DNA of 39,504 nucleotides from an uncultured Clostridia bacterium (lineage in GTDB: Bacteria; Bacillota; Clostridia; TANB77; CAG-508): positions 1 through 39,504 of the forward strand of contig CANQRO010000002.1 of NCBI GenBank assembly GCA_947626205.1, read 5' to 3'. Made by a program: the position numbers and the translations under genes. Shown here one piece after another: positions 1 through 9,890 of this stretch. Position 1 is the stretch's first letter. Each line of letters starts with the position of its first letter. The notes beneath the pieces are model-generated. The model did not search any database. It had not been told where the DNA came from and worked only from the letters and a program-made list of their open reading frames with translations.

Positions 1-838
1 GCATAAAATCTACTACTGCATTTAATAATTCTTGAACACCTTTGTTTTTATATGAAGAACCACAACATACTGGAACAATATTATTATTAATTGTACCCTT
101 ACGAATTCCTTTCTTAATTTCTTCCTCCGTTAGTTCTTCTCCATCTAAATATTTCATCATTAATTCATCATCTTGCTCTGCAGCAGCTTCAATCATTAGA
201 TTTCTATATTTTTTAGCTTCCTCTAACATATCAGCTGGAACATCTTGTTCTTCAATTTCTTTTCCTAAATCATCTTTATGAATAAATGCTCTCATTTTTA
301 TTAAATCAACAATTCCTTTGAAATTGTCTTCTGCTCCAATTGGTAATTGAACTGGAACAGCATTTGCATTTAAACGTTCTTTCATTTGTGCAACGCATCC
401 TAAGAAATTAGCACCTGTTATATCCATTTTATTAACATATGCCATTCTTGGAACATGATATTTGTCAGCTTGTCTCCAAACAGTTTCAGATTGTGGCTGA
501 ACTCCACCTTTTGCACAAAATACAGTAACTGAACCATCTAATACTCTTAAAGATCTTTGTACTTCAACCGTAAAGTCAACGTGACCTGGAGTATCGATAA
601 TGTTTATTCTATGGTTTAACCAGAAAGCTGTTGTAGCAGCAGAAGTAATTGTAATACCTCTTTCTTGCTCTTGAGCCATCCAGTCCATTGTTGCTGCACC
701 TTCATGAACTTCACCTATTTTATGAGTTTTACCAGTATAAAATAGAATTCTTTCAGTTGTTGTTGTTTTACCAGCATCAATATGAGCCATAATACCTATA
801 TTTCTGGTCATCTCTAATGAGACTTGTCTTTTACCCAA
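1..838 (-). CDS. fusA: Elongation factor G, N-terminal part (gene runs off the left window edge)
   Basis: Minus-strand translation from TTG at 838: [70 protein letters not shown]...; G1 and DTPGH motifs; GGAGG upstream; follows rpsL-rpsG. Absent from the ORF track because it is truncated. Confidence 0.97.
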   Translation of the reverse strand, partial: MGKRQVSLEMTRNIGIMAHIDAGKTTTTERILFYTGKTHKIGEVHEGAATMDWMAQEQERGITITSAATTAFWLNHRINIIDTPGHVDFTVEVQRSLRVLDGSVTVFCAKGGVQPQSETVWRQADKYHVPRMAYVNKMDITGANFLGCVAQMKERLNANAVPVQLPIGAEDNFKGIVDLIKMRAFIHKDDLGKEIEEQDVPADMLEEAKKYRNLMIEAAAEQDDELMMKYLDGEELTEEEIKKGIRKGTINNNIVPVCCGSSYKNKGVQELLNAVVDFM

Positions 839-873
839 TTTATTTTCCTCCTCATCTAAAGTATAATTTAATT

Positions 874-1344
874 TTACCATTTATAATGTGCGAAAGCTTT
901 ATTTGCTTCTGCCATTCTATGTGTATCTTCTTTCTTCTTAAATGCTCCACCATTTCCATTAACTGCATCTATGATTTCTCCAGCTAATTTATCTGACATT
1001 GTTTTTTCATGTCTATTTCTAGCATAAGTAACAAGCCATCTTAAACCTAAAGTTTGTCTTCTTTCTGGTTTAATTTCTAGTGGTACTTGGTATGTTGCAC
1101 CACCAACTCTTCTTGCTTTTACTTCAAGAACAGGCATTACATTTTCTAATGCTTGCTCGAAAACTTCTAGTGGATTTTTTTGCTCTTTTTCTTTTATGAT
1201 ATCAAATGCATCATAAACTATTTTTTGAGCAACTGATTTTTTACCATCTAACATAATATTATTTACTAATTTTGTTACAATTTTGCTATTGTAAATTGGA
1301 TCTGGTAAAACATCTCTTTTTGCTATAAATCCTTTTCTTGGCAC
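874..1344 (-). CDS. rpsG: 30S ribosomal protein S7
   Basis: [36 protein letters not shown]...; str operon order. Confidence 0.99.
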   Translation of the reverse strand: MPRKGFIAKRDVLPDPIYNSKIVTKLVNNIMLDGKKSVAQKIVYDAFDIIKEKEQKNPLEVFEQALENVMPVLEVKARRVGGATYQVPLEIKPERRQTLGLRWLVTYARNRHEKTMSDKLAGEIIDAVNGNGGAFKKKEDTHRMAEANKAFAHYKW

Positions 1345-1543
1345 TATTCTTCACTCCTTTTTATGATATTAAGAGGCTCTTTTACCTCATTTTATCTTGC
1401 ATAATAGATATTTATAAAATACCTAAAGTTACTCTGAAAAGCTTTAAGCCTTTCCGCATAGTGCTATAAATCTATTCTAAATTTAAGTACCTTAAGTTTA
1501 GTAAGAATTACATGCACTAACTTTTTCCAAAAACTAAACTATT

Positions 1544-1957
1544 TTATTTTTTTGGTTTTTTAGCTCCGTATTTCGAACGAGCTTGCATTCTGTCTTTTAC
1601 ACCTGCTGTATCTAATGTTCCTCTTATAATATGGTAACGAACACCTGGTAAATCTTTTACCCTACCTCCTCTTATAAGAACAACACTATGCTCTTGTAAG
1701 TTGTGTCCAATACCTGGAATATAAGAAGTAACTTCGTAACCATTTGAAAGTCTAACTCTGGCAACTTTTCTTAAAGCTGAGTTTGGCTTCTTTGGAGTTA
1801 CAGTTTTTACTACTGTACATACACCTCTTTTTTGTGGTGCTCTAGAATCTGTTTGTACCTTCTTTCTAGAATTATAACCATGTTGTAATGCTGGTGCTGT
1901 TGATTTTGTAGTACTTGTTTTTCTTCCTTTTCTTACTAATTGATTAATTGTTGGCAC
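1544..1957 (-). CDS. rpsL: 30S ribosomal protein S12
   Basis: [15 protein letters not shown]...[42 protein letters not shown]. Confidence 0.99.
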   Translation of the reverse strand: MPTINQLVRKGRKTSTTKSTAPALQHGYNSRKKVQTDSRAPQKRGVCTVVKTVTPKKPNSALRKVARVRLSNGYEVTSYIPGIGHNLQEHSVVLIRGGRVKDLPGVRYHIIRGTLDTAGVKDRMQARSKYGAKKPKK

Positions 1958-2047
1958 TTAAATTTCACCTCCTTAAAATTATTTCATTTTTATTACAATA
2001 AAATTGTTACAGTTACAACGCATAGTGCGTTGTAAAGCAACGGAGAT

Positions 2048-2076
2048 ATTATATCATGCATATTAAAAAATGTCAA
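2048..2076 (-). promoter_or_regulatory. Consensus sigma-70/A promoter of the str operon (TTGACA-N17-TATAAT)
   Basis: Plus-strand attata (2048-2053), 17 nt, tgtcaa (2071-2076); reads toward rpsL. Confidence 0.85.
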
Positions 2077-2086
2077 CAAAAAAATC

Positions 2087-2118
2087 ACCTCAAATGTTAT
2101 TTTTTAAACATTTGAGGT
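2087..2118 (-). terminator. Intrinsic terminator after the 688-aa gene
   Basis: 12-bp perfect stem ACCTCAAATGTT/AACATTTGAGGT followed on the minus strand by GATTTTTTTG. Confidence 0.85.
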
Positions 2119-2134
2119 ATTCTTTTATTTTATT

Positions 2135-4201
2135 TTATAGGCTATTTTCATTATCTTGTTTTTCTTGACTTTTTGCTAAATCATGATATTCTTTATGAGT
2201 TGTTTCATTCATATTTTGAATATTGTTTCTAACATCATCTGCTTTTCTACGTTCAATAACTTCTTTATCTGTTTTATCTGCAATTTCTATTTCTAGTTTT
2301 TCAAGTTCTTCAATTTCGTCTTTTGATAATTTGCTATTTCCACTCTTATCAAGTAAATCATGATATCTTGCTTCTTTTGTTCTTATGTCTTTTAAGAATT
2401 GTTTATCAACATCTCTATATGCATTATATGCAAGTGCAGCTTCATGTTGTTCTTCTATACTTGGTAATCTTTTTAATGGTTCTCTTTTAATCCAAGACAT
2501 TATTTTACTAGCTATAGAATATTTAACTTCTCCTGTTAATTTACCAAAACCATATCTTTCAGCAATTCTTCCTCTTTCCATAATAGCAAATTTTTCACTT
2601 TGATTTACTTCTTTTTTGAAAAGATTAGCAAATATATTAGTTTTTGATAAATCTTTTTGATCATAGCCGATTCCTACTCTATCTTTTGTTTTACTTAAGC
2701 ACTGTTTGCAGTAAATTTTTAGTATACTTTTTGCTCTTTCTTCACATTTATCAATTTGACCGTAAGTTAATATGGCATTTACAACTACAGAGTCTATTAC
2801 TTTATTCTTTATAGCTTCTCTAACTAATTCTTTATTTTCTCTAGTTATAGCTGAATTTTCTTCTAATTTATCCATTAGATATTCATCAGACATTCTTATT
2901 CCTGAAGTAACAACATCTTTTCCTAGTTTGCAAGTATAGCCGCCTATTCTTATTTCAGCACGTCTACCTATGTCAATTAAATAATAGTTGTTTTCCTTTG
3001 GTTCTTCTGTTGATGTTTTTGTTTGAGAAGATTCTTTTCCTGTTTCAGACACTTTACCTTCTTTTTGTTCGGTTTCTTTTGATTTTGGTACCGTATTTAT
3101 TTTTGGTTTCTCTGTTGATGTTTTTGTTTGAGAAGATTCTTTTCCTGTTTCAGACACTTTACCTTCTTTTTGTTCGGTTTCTTTTGATCCTGGTACAACA
3201 CTTATTCTTGGTTTCTCTGTTGATGTTTTTGTTTGAGAAGATTCTTTTCCTGTTTCAGACACTTTACCTTCTTTTTGTTCAGTTTCTTTTGATCCTGGTA
3301 CAACACTTATTCTTGGTTCTTCTGTTGATGTTTTTGTTTGAGAAGATTCTTTTCCTGTTTCAGGCACTTTACCTTCTTTTTGTTCGATTTCTTTTGGTCC
3401 TGATACAATACTTATTCCTGGTTCTTCTGTTGATGTCTTTGTTTGAGAAGATTCTTTTCCTGTTTCAGATACTTTACCTTCTTTTTGTTCGATTTCTTTT
3501 GGTCCTGATACAATACTTATTCTTGGTTCTTCTGTTGATGTTTTTGTTTGAGGAGCTTCGCTTTCTGCTTTATCTACTTCATTTTCTGTTACTTCTACTG
3601 TTGGTTGTTCTAAAGCAGAATCTGCATTTAATTCTACATATTTTTCATATTCTACATATTTATTGTCTACTACTCTTAGGTATTTATCTCTTACTTTTTT
3701 AAATGTTTCAAGAACTTCATTAACTTGATCTCTTTTGCTTTGTAATTCTTCTATTTCTTTTCTAATTGCATCTTTTCTATTATAAAAGTCTTGAAATAAT
3801 TTTCCTTCTTGATCATCTTTCATGTAAAATTCTTGTAATTCTAGTTCTACCTTATTTAAATCCATATTTTTTAATTGTATTTGCTTATCTAAATCTCTAA
3901 TTGAAATTGTTAATGTAGTGATATTTTTGTCTGTTGCAAGATGTTCCATATTGTTTTTAATTTCATCAGCATTTTTTTGTAAATTGGCAATTTTTTCTTC
4001 TTGCTCTTTAACTCTTTTTTTACATTCTTCAATTACTTCTCTTTCATAATCGTTCATTGTGTGTTCTCCAAACTCTTTTATTGTTTGTTCTAACTCTTCT
4101 CCTGCTTTTTGTAAGCCAAAGTTTATTGCAAAGAACAATTCCTTATCAATTCTTTCTAATTCCTCTTTACTGCTATTATATTTTTCTAATAATTCTTCCA
4201 T
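2135..4201 (-). CDS. Coiled-coil protein with tandem 35-aa repeats, unknown function
   Basis: 688 aa; heptad-rich N-terminus, central SETGKESSQTKTSTEEPRISxVxGxKExEQKEGKV repeats, charged C-terminal domain. Confidence 0.85.
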   Translation of the reverse strand: MEELLEKYNSSKEELERIDKELFFAINFGLQKAGEELEQTIKEFGEHTMNDYEREVIEECKKRVKEQEEKIANLQKNADEIKNNMEHLATDKNITTLTISIRDLDKQIQLKNMDLNKVELELQEFYMKDDQEGKLFQDFYNRKDAIRKEIEELQSKRDQVNEVLETFKKVRDKYLRVVDNKYVEYEKYVELNADSALEQPTVEVTENEVDKAESEAPQTKTSTEEPRISIVSGPKEIEQKEGKVSETGKESSQTKTSTEEPGISIVSGPKEIEQKEGKVPETGKESSQTKTSTEEPRISVVPGSKETEQKEGKVSETGKESSQTKTSTEKPRISVVPGSKETEQKEGKVSETGKESSQTKTSTEKPKINTVPKSKETEQKEGKVSETGKESSQTKTSTEEPKENNYYLIDIGRRAEIRIGGYTCKLGKDVVTSGIRMSDEYLMDKLEENSAITRENKELVREAIKNKVIDSVVVNAILTYGQIDKCEERAKSILKIYCKQCLSKTKDRVGIGYDQKDLSKTNIFANLFKKEVNQSEKFAIMERGRIAERYGFGKLTGEVKYSIASKIMSWIKREPLKRLPSIEEQHEAALAYNAYRDVDKQFLKDIRTKEARYHDLLDKSGNSKLSKDEIEELEKLEIEIADKTDKEVIERRKADDVRNNIQNMNETTHKEYHDLAKSQEKQDNENSL
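3006..3545. repeat. 105-bp in-frame tandem repeat array inside the 688-aa CDS
   Basis: tctgttgatg recurs at 3006, 3111, 3216, 3321, 3426 and 3531, exactly 105 bp apart. Confidence 0.95.
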
Positions 4202-4435
4202 ATTTTTTCTCCTTCCATTTTACCTAATGTGGTAAAACCATACTTATGTTTATTTTAGCACGAAAAAGCAAAAAAAGCAATAACTTTATGTAAATTTATC
4301 GCTTTTTTATAAAAAATTAACATAATTGTAATATTTTAGTAAAATAATAACATAATTTTTAGTTTATTATACCTCCTATTTTACCTTACTTAAGGTTATG
4401 GAATGAACTTTTTAAGAATTTAATTTTTTTATTTT

Positions 4436-5896
4436 TTATTGCTTAATTATAATATCTTTATAAGTACTTTTTAATTCCTCTATTGCTCTATCTGCTAATT
4501 TGCTATATTTTACTTTTTTATCTCTTATACTTTCATCTAAACTTGGTAATATTCCAAAATTTGCATTCATAGGTTGGAAATTTGTACTTGGATTTGAAAT
4601 ATAATTAGCTAATGCTCCTATCATTGTATTTATTGGAAATTCTATCTTTTCATTTCCTTTTATTTTATTTGCAACATTTATTCCAACTACCATTCCAGAG
4701 CTAATAGATTCTACATAGCCCTCTACTCCAGTAATTTGACCTGCAAAATAAACATTAGTATTTTTCTTTAAACAATATGTATTATCTAGCAATATGCTAG
4801 AATTAATATATGTATTTCTATGCATTACTCCATATTTTGCAAATTCAGCATTTTTTAATCCTGGTATTTTCGAAAATATTCTTTTTTGTTCTCCAAATTT
4901 TAAATTGGTTTGAAATCCTACTAAATTATATAGTGTAGCATTTATATCATCTTGTCTTAATTGTACTAGTGCATATGGGTGTTTTCCTGTTCTTAAATCT
5001 GTAAATCCAACTGGTTTTAATGGTCCAAAACGTAAAGTGTCTATACCTCTTTTTGCCATTATTTCAATAGGCATACAACTTTCAAAAATTTCTTTTTTTT
5101 CAAATTCATGTAAAGTTACTACTTCTGCTGATACTAATTCATTATAGAACTGTTCATATTCCTCTTTGTTCATTGGTAAATTTATATAGCTTGCTTCTAA
5201 ATTATTTAATCTTTTTTTCCATTCTTCTAACTCTTCATCTTTTTCTCTTTCTTGCTCATAACGATTACCAAAAAAAGCAATATTCATATCCACACTTTCT
5301 TTAGTTACTATAGGAGCTGCTGCATCATAAAAATATAGCCTATCTTCTCCTGTTAGTTTTGCTATATTTTTAGCCAAAGTATCTGAAGTTAATGGTCCTG
5401 TTGCTATTACTATAATCTTATTGCTTTTTTCTAAACTTTCATTCCTATTTTCTAAGTTCTCGTTATTATTTAAATAACTATTTTGTATCTTTTCTTTATT
5501 TTGATTATAAGAATTTAATTCTTCTCCAAAGTATTCTTCGTTAATTATTTCTATATTAGAATTTTCTTTTATACTTTTGGTAACTAACTCTGCGAATTTA
5601 TCTCTATCTACCGCTAATGCTTGCCCTGCTGGCACACTTGTTTTATCCGCACATTTAATTAACAAAGAATCTAGCAAGCGCAATTCTTCTTTTAATAAAC
5701 CACAAGCATTGGTATGTAAATTGGATTTAAATGAATTACTACATACAATTTCTGCTAAATTTTCATTTGAATGCGCTTCTGAAAATTTTTTGGGTTTCAT
5801 TTCATATAGTTTTACTTTTATACCTCTTTTAGCAATTTGATATGCCGCTTCGCACCCAGCTAAACCTCCACCTATAACAATTACTTCTTTTTCCAT
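4436..5896 (-). CDS. trmFO: Methylenetetrahydrofolate--tRNA-(uracil-5-)-methyltransferase TrmFO
   Basis: MEKEVIVIGGGLAGCEAAYQIAKRGIKVKLYEMKPKKFSEAH...LAEIVCSNSFKS...GLLKEELRLLDSL; FAGQITGVEGYVES. Confidence 0.97.
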   Translation of the reverse strand: MEKEVIVIGGGLAGCEAAYQIAKRGIKVKLYEMKPKKFSEAHSNENLAEIVCSNSFKSNLHTNACGLLKEELRLLDSLLIKCADKTSVPAGQALAVDRDKFAELVTKSIKENSNIEIINEEYFGEELNSYNQNKEKIQNSYLNNNENLENRNESLEKSNKIIVIATGPLTSDTLAKNIAKLTGEDRLYFYDAAAPIVTKESVDMNIAFFGNRYEQEREKDEELEEWKKRLNNLEASYINLPMNKEEYEQFYNELVSAEVVTLHEFEKKEIFESCMPIEIMAKRGIDTLRFGPLKPVGFTDLRTGKHPYALVQLRQDDINATLYNLVGFQTNLKFGEQKRIFSKIPGLKNAEFAKYGVMHRNTYINSSILLDNTYCLKKNTNVYFAGQITGVEGYVESISSGMVVGINVANKIKGNEKIEFPINTMIGALANYISNPSTNFQPMNANFGILPSLDESIRDKKVKYSKLADRAIEELKSTYKDIIIKQ

Positions 5897-5925
5897 TACA
5901 TTTCTTCCTTTAATTTATTTTAAAA

Positions 5926-5957
5926 ACGAGCGGTAAAAACTTTCTATACCACTCGCT
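5926..5957 (-). terminator. Intrinsic terminator after the SCIFF gene
   Basis: Inverted repeat acgagcggta / taccactcgct, followed on the minus strand by GTTTTTA. Confidence 0.75.
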
Positions 5958-5970
5958 TAGAACTTTTAGC

Positions 5971-6117
5971 CTACTTTTTCATCTGTTCGCAGGATTGATT
6001 GCCCACTGTACAGGATGTTTTACAAGCAGACTGGCAGGAGGTCTGGCACTCGCCACAGCCACCTTTTTTCATAGATTGCTTGAAATCTCTCGTTGCAAGA
6101 GTCTTGATGTGTTTCAT
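5971..6117 (-). CDS. scfA: SCIFF / ranthipeptide precursor (six cysteines in forty-five residues)
   Basis: 48 aa: MKHIKTLATRDFKQSMKKGGCGECQTSCQSACKTSCTVGNQSCEQMKK; AAGGAGA RBS upstream; matches the SCIFF GGCGECQTSCQSACKTSCTVxNQ core; below the ORF-track length cutoff. Confidence 0.93.
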   Translation of the reverse strand: MKHIKTLATRDFKQSMKKGGCGECQTSCQSACKTSCTVGNQSCEQMKK

Positions 6118-6215
6118 CTTAAAGATTCTCCTTTCTATGAATATTCTAATGATTTCACCTAAGAAATCCTAATTATTATATCACATGTTGCTTATTAATA
6201 CAATATTTGAAAATG

Positions 6216-6249
6216 AAAAATCCTTGTGGTATTGGTATTGCCACAAGGA
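6216..6249 (-). terminator. Intrinsic terminator after the SNF2 helicase gene
   Basis: tccttgtgg...ccacaagga stem with TTTTT on the minus-strand 3' side. Confidence 0.8.
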
Positions 6250-6378
6250 CTAGCATAAAGCTATTTAGCTTTTTAATTCATTTTCGTTCTTTAATGCATT
6301 TTAGAGCTGTGCTATGATATTTGATATTTCAATCAATTGTTTAACTTTTGCCATAACCATATATAAGTTTCAATTTTA

Positions 6379-9300
6379 TTACTCAAATAACTTCATAACA
6401 TCCTCTTTAGAAAGTTTACTAATAAATGAAGTTTTTGTATCTAGCACATCATCAATTAATTTTGCCTTCTTTTCTTGCAATTCATATATTTTCTCTTCTA
6501 TAGAATTTTTAGTTATTAGCTTATATACTTGTACATTGTTTTTCTGTCCTATACGATATGCTCTATCTGTTGCTTGGTTCTCTGCAGATAAATTCCACCA
6601 TGGATCATAGTGTATTACCATATCTGCTCCAGTTAAATTTAATCCCGTTCCTCCTGCTTTTAGTGAAATTAAAAATACCTTTATATCTGGGTTTTGATTA
6701 AATTCATCTACTAATCCAATTCTTTCATTTACCTTTGTTTGCCCTGTTAATTTAAAATAGTTGATTTTTTCCTTTTTTAATTCCTTTTCTATAAACTCAA
6801 ACATAGTAGTATATGTAGAAAATACTAATATTTTGTGCCCACTTGCTATTGCATTTTTTATAAGATCTATACACTGGTTTAATTTGCTACATTCTCCTTT
6901 ATAATCTGATAAAAACAAACTTGGGTGGCAACATATTTGTCTTAACCTAGTTAACAATGCTAAAATTTGAATTTGGCTTTTTTCAAACCCTACTCCCTCA
7001 ATTTGTTCTTGAATCTCTGTTTTTGCCTGTGCTAAATACGATAAATAAATTTTTTGTTGTTCTTCTTCCATTTCATTGTTTAAAATAGTAATAGTTTTAT
7101 CTGGAAGCTCTGTTAAAACTTCCTTCTTGGTTCTCCTTAATATGAATGGCTCTATTAGCATTCTTAATTTATTCATCTTTTCTGTATCTTCATCTTTTAT
7201 TATAGGTATTTCAAAATTTTCCTTAAATTTTTTATATGAAAATAGATATCCTGGCATTAGAAAATCGAAAATAGACCATAATTCAGATAATGAATTTTCA
7301 ATTGGCGTGCCAGTTAAAGCGAATCTTGTTACGGCTCGTAATTCCTTCATCACTTTTGCATTTTGAGTATTACTATTTTTCATATATTGTGCTTCATCTG
7401 CTATTATATATCTAAATTCATAATTATACTCTTTATATAGCTCTATATCTCTTTTTAATAAATCATATGAAGTAATTACAACATCTACTTTTGGAATTTG
7501 TTCTATTTGACGTTTCCTATTAGCAGCACTTCCTCCAATAACCATGGCATCAATTTTATGAGCAAACCTTTCGGCTTCTGCTTTCCAATTTAAGCTTAGA
7601 GAACTTGGACATACTACCATAATTGGTTTCTTCTCCTCATTTTTACTTTCCTTATATGATAATATTAATGCTAAAATTTGAATTGTTTTTCCAAGTCCCA
7701 TATCATCTGCTAGTATTCCACCAAATTGATAATCATCCAATGTTTTAAGCCATCTAAAACCTATTTTTTGATACTGTCTTAATATACTTTCCATACTTTT
7801 GGGTATTTTTATCTCTTCTATATTGAAAGTATCTGCTAAATCTCCTACTATATTTTTATAACTACTATTTTTATTTACAGTAGTATTTTTCATTTTCTGC
7901 AATATTTTATCTAAGTATAAAGTTCTATACTTAGGAAGCTTTATTATTCCTATTTCTAATTCTTTATAACTAATTTCACTTCCAGAAATTAAATTTGATA
8001 AAAATTCTATATCTTCACTTTGTTCTAAATTTAAAAAATCTCCATTTTTTAACCTATAATATTTTTTTCTTAAATTATACTTACTTATAATTTCTTTAAG
8101 CTCATCTTTATCAAAATTAATATTTTGTAGGTCTATTGTTAATAAATTATTTTCTACTTTTACTCCTAATGATGTAAGTTTTGGTTTTTTAATTTGTTTT
8201 TGTTTAAAATCTTCTGTTGCTAGCACTTCAAATTTTTGCATATATTCATTAATATCTTCAGATAAAAATTCATAAATTTTATCATCTTCTACCAGTACAA
8301 ATTCTGCATTTTTTTTATCTAGCTTAAATCCTGTTTTTCTAAACATATTTAAAGCATTTACTTCATCTAAAACACTTCGTGGAATTTGTGGATTTTCATT
8401 TAATGGGTTAAACTCTTTTGTTCCATAACAAAATTTTATTTTTGCTATAATATAATTTTTATCATTAAATTCTAAGAACAATTTTACGCCTAATTTTTCT
8501 GGCATGTATTTTTCAATTTCTTCTTTAGAAATATTATCTAATACTATGCTATCTTTTGCTTTAGGTAGTACAATTGAGAAAAACTGTGATAATTCTTCTC
8601 CTGAAAACTTTATTTCACTTGTATAATTTCTTTTAAATACATCTAATAATTTTAAGGTAGTATTTTTAAAATTATTATTGCACTTATAACATGATTCATT
8701 AGTTAAGAAATAAGTATAATTTTTACCTTGTAAGATCTCATATGTAGCATGTGTATCTATGTTGCAAATTAATTTATATTGATTTGCACTTATTTTTTTT
8801 AGGTCAAATTGTATTGTGGGATTATCATCTATAAATGTAATTTCATATAAAGAATATGCTTTTTCTATTAATATTTGCTTTCCCTTTAAGATTTCAAAAA
8901 ATTCATCTAATAAAGTATTGCTTAATATAATGCAAGAAGTATTTAATACTTTTCCATAATACCTATATAGGCTATTCGTATTACTATTTACGTATTTTAT
9001 AATTTCTGCATTCTTCATAATGAAGTGTAATAATGGCCTATATTCTTCGCCAAAAGAAGATTCATCATGTAAAAATTGTAATTTAGCACCATATTTATGA
9101 ACTTCCTTTTGTAGCATACAATCATAAAATTCTGTTAGGTCTTTTATTTTATATAATTGCTTATCTGTTCCAATTTTAAATTCTACACTTAAATTTTTAC
9201 TATAATCATCTAATATTAGTTTAGGTATTATTTTAATATTAGTGTCTAATTTTGCTATTTGAATCTTTTGTGGTTCATTTTCAATTTCATTCATTTCACC

Positions 9301-9681
9301 TTCATAGAATGTATTAATTAAATCTTTAAATTCAGTGTGTTTCTCTATTTTTTTACCAGTATACATCATTTCATTATATTTAACATTTCCATCTATTTCT
9401 AAAAGAGTAGCTACAATATGCTTACAAGCTGCATAATGTACATGATAATCTTCACATTCGCAAGAACAGTGTTCTAACTCTCCATTTTTTACTGAAAGAG
9501 AAACTTTATATTTACCTGCTTTACCATTTACAATTGAATTAAATGTAAAGTTATTCATATTTTCATAATATATATTTTGAACATCTACTTTTCTCTGTTT
9601 AACATATTCCTTTGCTTTTTTTAAACGTTCTTCTCCTGCTTCATTATATATTTCCTTCGCTACTGTTTGATTAATATACAT
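6379..9681 (-). CDS. SWIM zinc finger-containing SNF2/Swi2 family helicase
   Basis: 1100 aa; SWIM-type C-x-C...C-x-H; GGILADDMGLGKTIQ, DEAQ, TGTPIENSL, DPWWN...QATDRAYRIGQ motifs. Confidence 0.95.
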   Translation of the reverse strand: MYINQTVAKEIYNEAGEERLKKAKEYVKQRKVDVQNIYYENMNNFTFNSIVNGKAGKYKVSLSVKNGELEHCSCECEDYHVHYAACKHIVATLLEIDGNVKYNEMMYTGKKIEKHTEFKDLINTFYEGEMNEIENEPQKIQIAKLDTNIKIIPKLILDDYSKNLSVEFKIGTDKQLYKIKDLTEFYDCMLQKEVHKYGAKLQFLHDESSFGEEYRPLLHFIMKNAEIIKYVNSNTNSLYRYYGKVLNTSCIILSNTLLDEFFEILKGKQILIEKAYSLYEITFIDDNPTIQFDLKKISANQYKLICNIDTHATYEILQGKNYTYFLTNESCYKCNNNFKNTTLKLLDVFKRNYTSEIKFSGEELSQFFSIVLPKAKDSIVLDNISKEEIEKYMPEKLGVKLFLEFNDKNYIIAKIKFCYGTKEFNPLNENPQIPRSVLDEVNALNMFRKTGFKLDKKNAEFVLVEDDKIYEFLSEDINEYMQKFEVLATEDFKQKQIKKPKLTSLGVKVENNLLTIDLQNINFDKDELKEIISKYNLRKKYYRLKNGDFLNLEQSEDIEFLSNLISGSEISYKELEIGIIKLPKYRTLYLDKILQKMKNTTVNKNSSYKNIVGDLADTFNIEEIKIPKSMESILRQYQKIGFRWLKTLDDYQFGGILADDMGLGKTIQILALILSYKESKNEEKKPIMVVCPSSLSLNWKAEAERFAHKIDAMVIGGSAANRKRQIEQIPKVDVVITSYDLLKRDIELYKEYNYEFRYIIADEAQYMKNSNTQNAKVMKELRAVTRFALTGTPIENSLSELWSIFDFLMPGYLFSYKKFKENFEIPIIKDEDTEKMNKLRMLIEPFILRRTKKEVLTELPDKTITILNNEMEEEQQKIYLSYLAQAKTEIQEQIEGVGFEKSQIQILALLTRLRQICCHPSLFLSDYKGECSKLNQCIDLIKNAIASGHKILVFSTYTTMFEFIEKELKKEKINYFKLTGQTKVNERIGLVDEFNQNPDIKVFLISLKAGGTGLNLTGADMVIHYDPWWNLSAENQATDRAYRIGQKNNVQVYKLITKNSIEEKIYELQEKKAKLIDDVLDTKTSFISKLSKEDVMKLFE

Positions 9682-9815
9682 GGGCTATTTCGTAACTCCT
9701 ATTTTTAAAAATATAATGTAATATTATATCACAGTTTATTTAGTTTTAAAAGGTAAATTTACAAAAAAATAAAGTGTATATGTTAAAATATGTATAGTCA
9801 TAAACTTTTATATTA

Positions 9816-9877
9816 AAAATATCATACTTTAAACTATGTTTTATTTTTTAATAACATAATTCAAAATATGATATTTT
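9816..9877 (-). terminator. AT-rich inverted repeat, probable topA terminator
   Basis: aaaatatcata...tatgatatttt with inner tatgtt/aacata pairing. Confidence 0.5.
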
Positions 9878-9890
9878 AAAATTTTTATTG

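Noticed and set aside
3006-3545. CRISPR-like regular repeats
   Set aside because: Whole 105-bp units repeat in frame inside a CDS; no alternating short repeats with unique spacers and no cas genes.
2998-3702. Plus-strand 234-aa Leu/Phe-rich repeat ORF
   Set aside because: Exact antisense of the repetitive 688-aa CDS; low-complexity mirror composition, no RBS support.
6314-6610. Plus-strand 98-aa ORF
   Set aside because: Antisense to the 3' end of the SNF2 helicase gene; no supporting signals.
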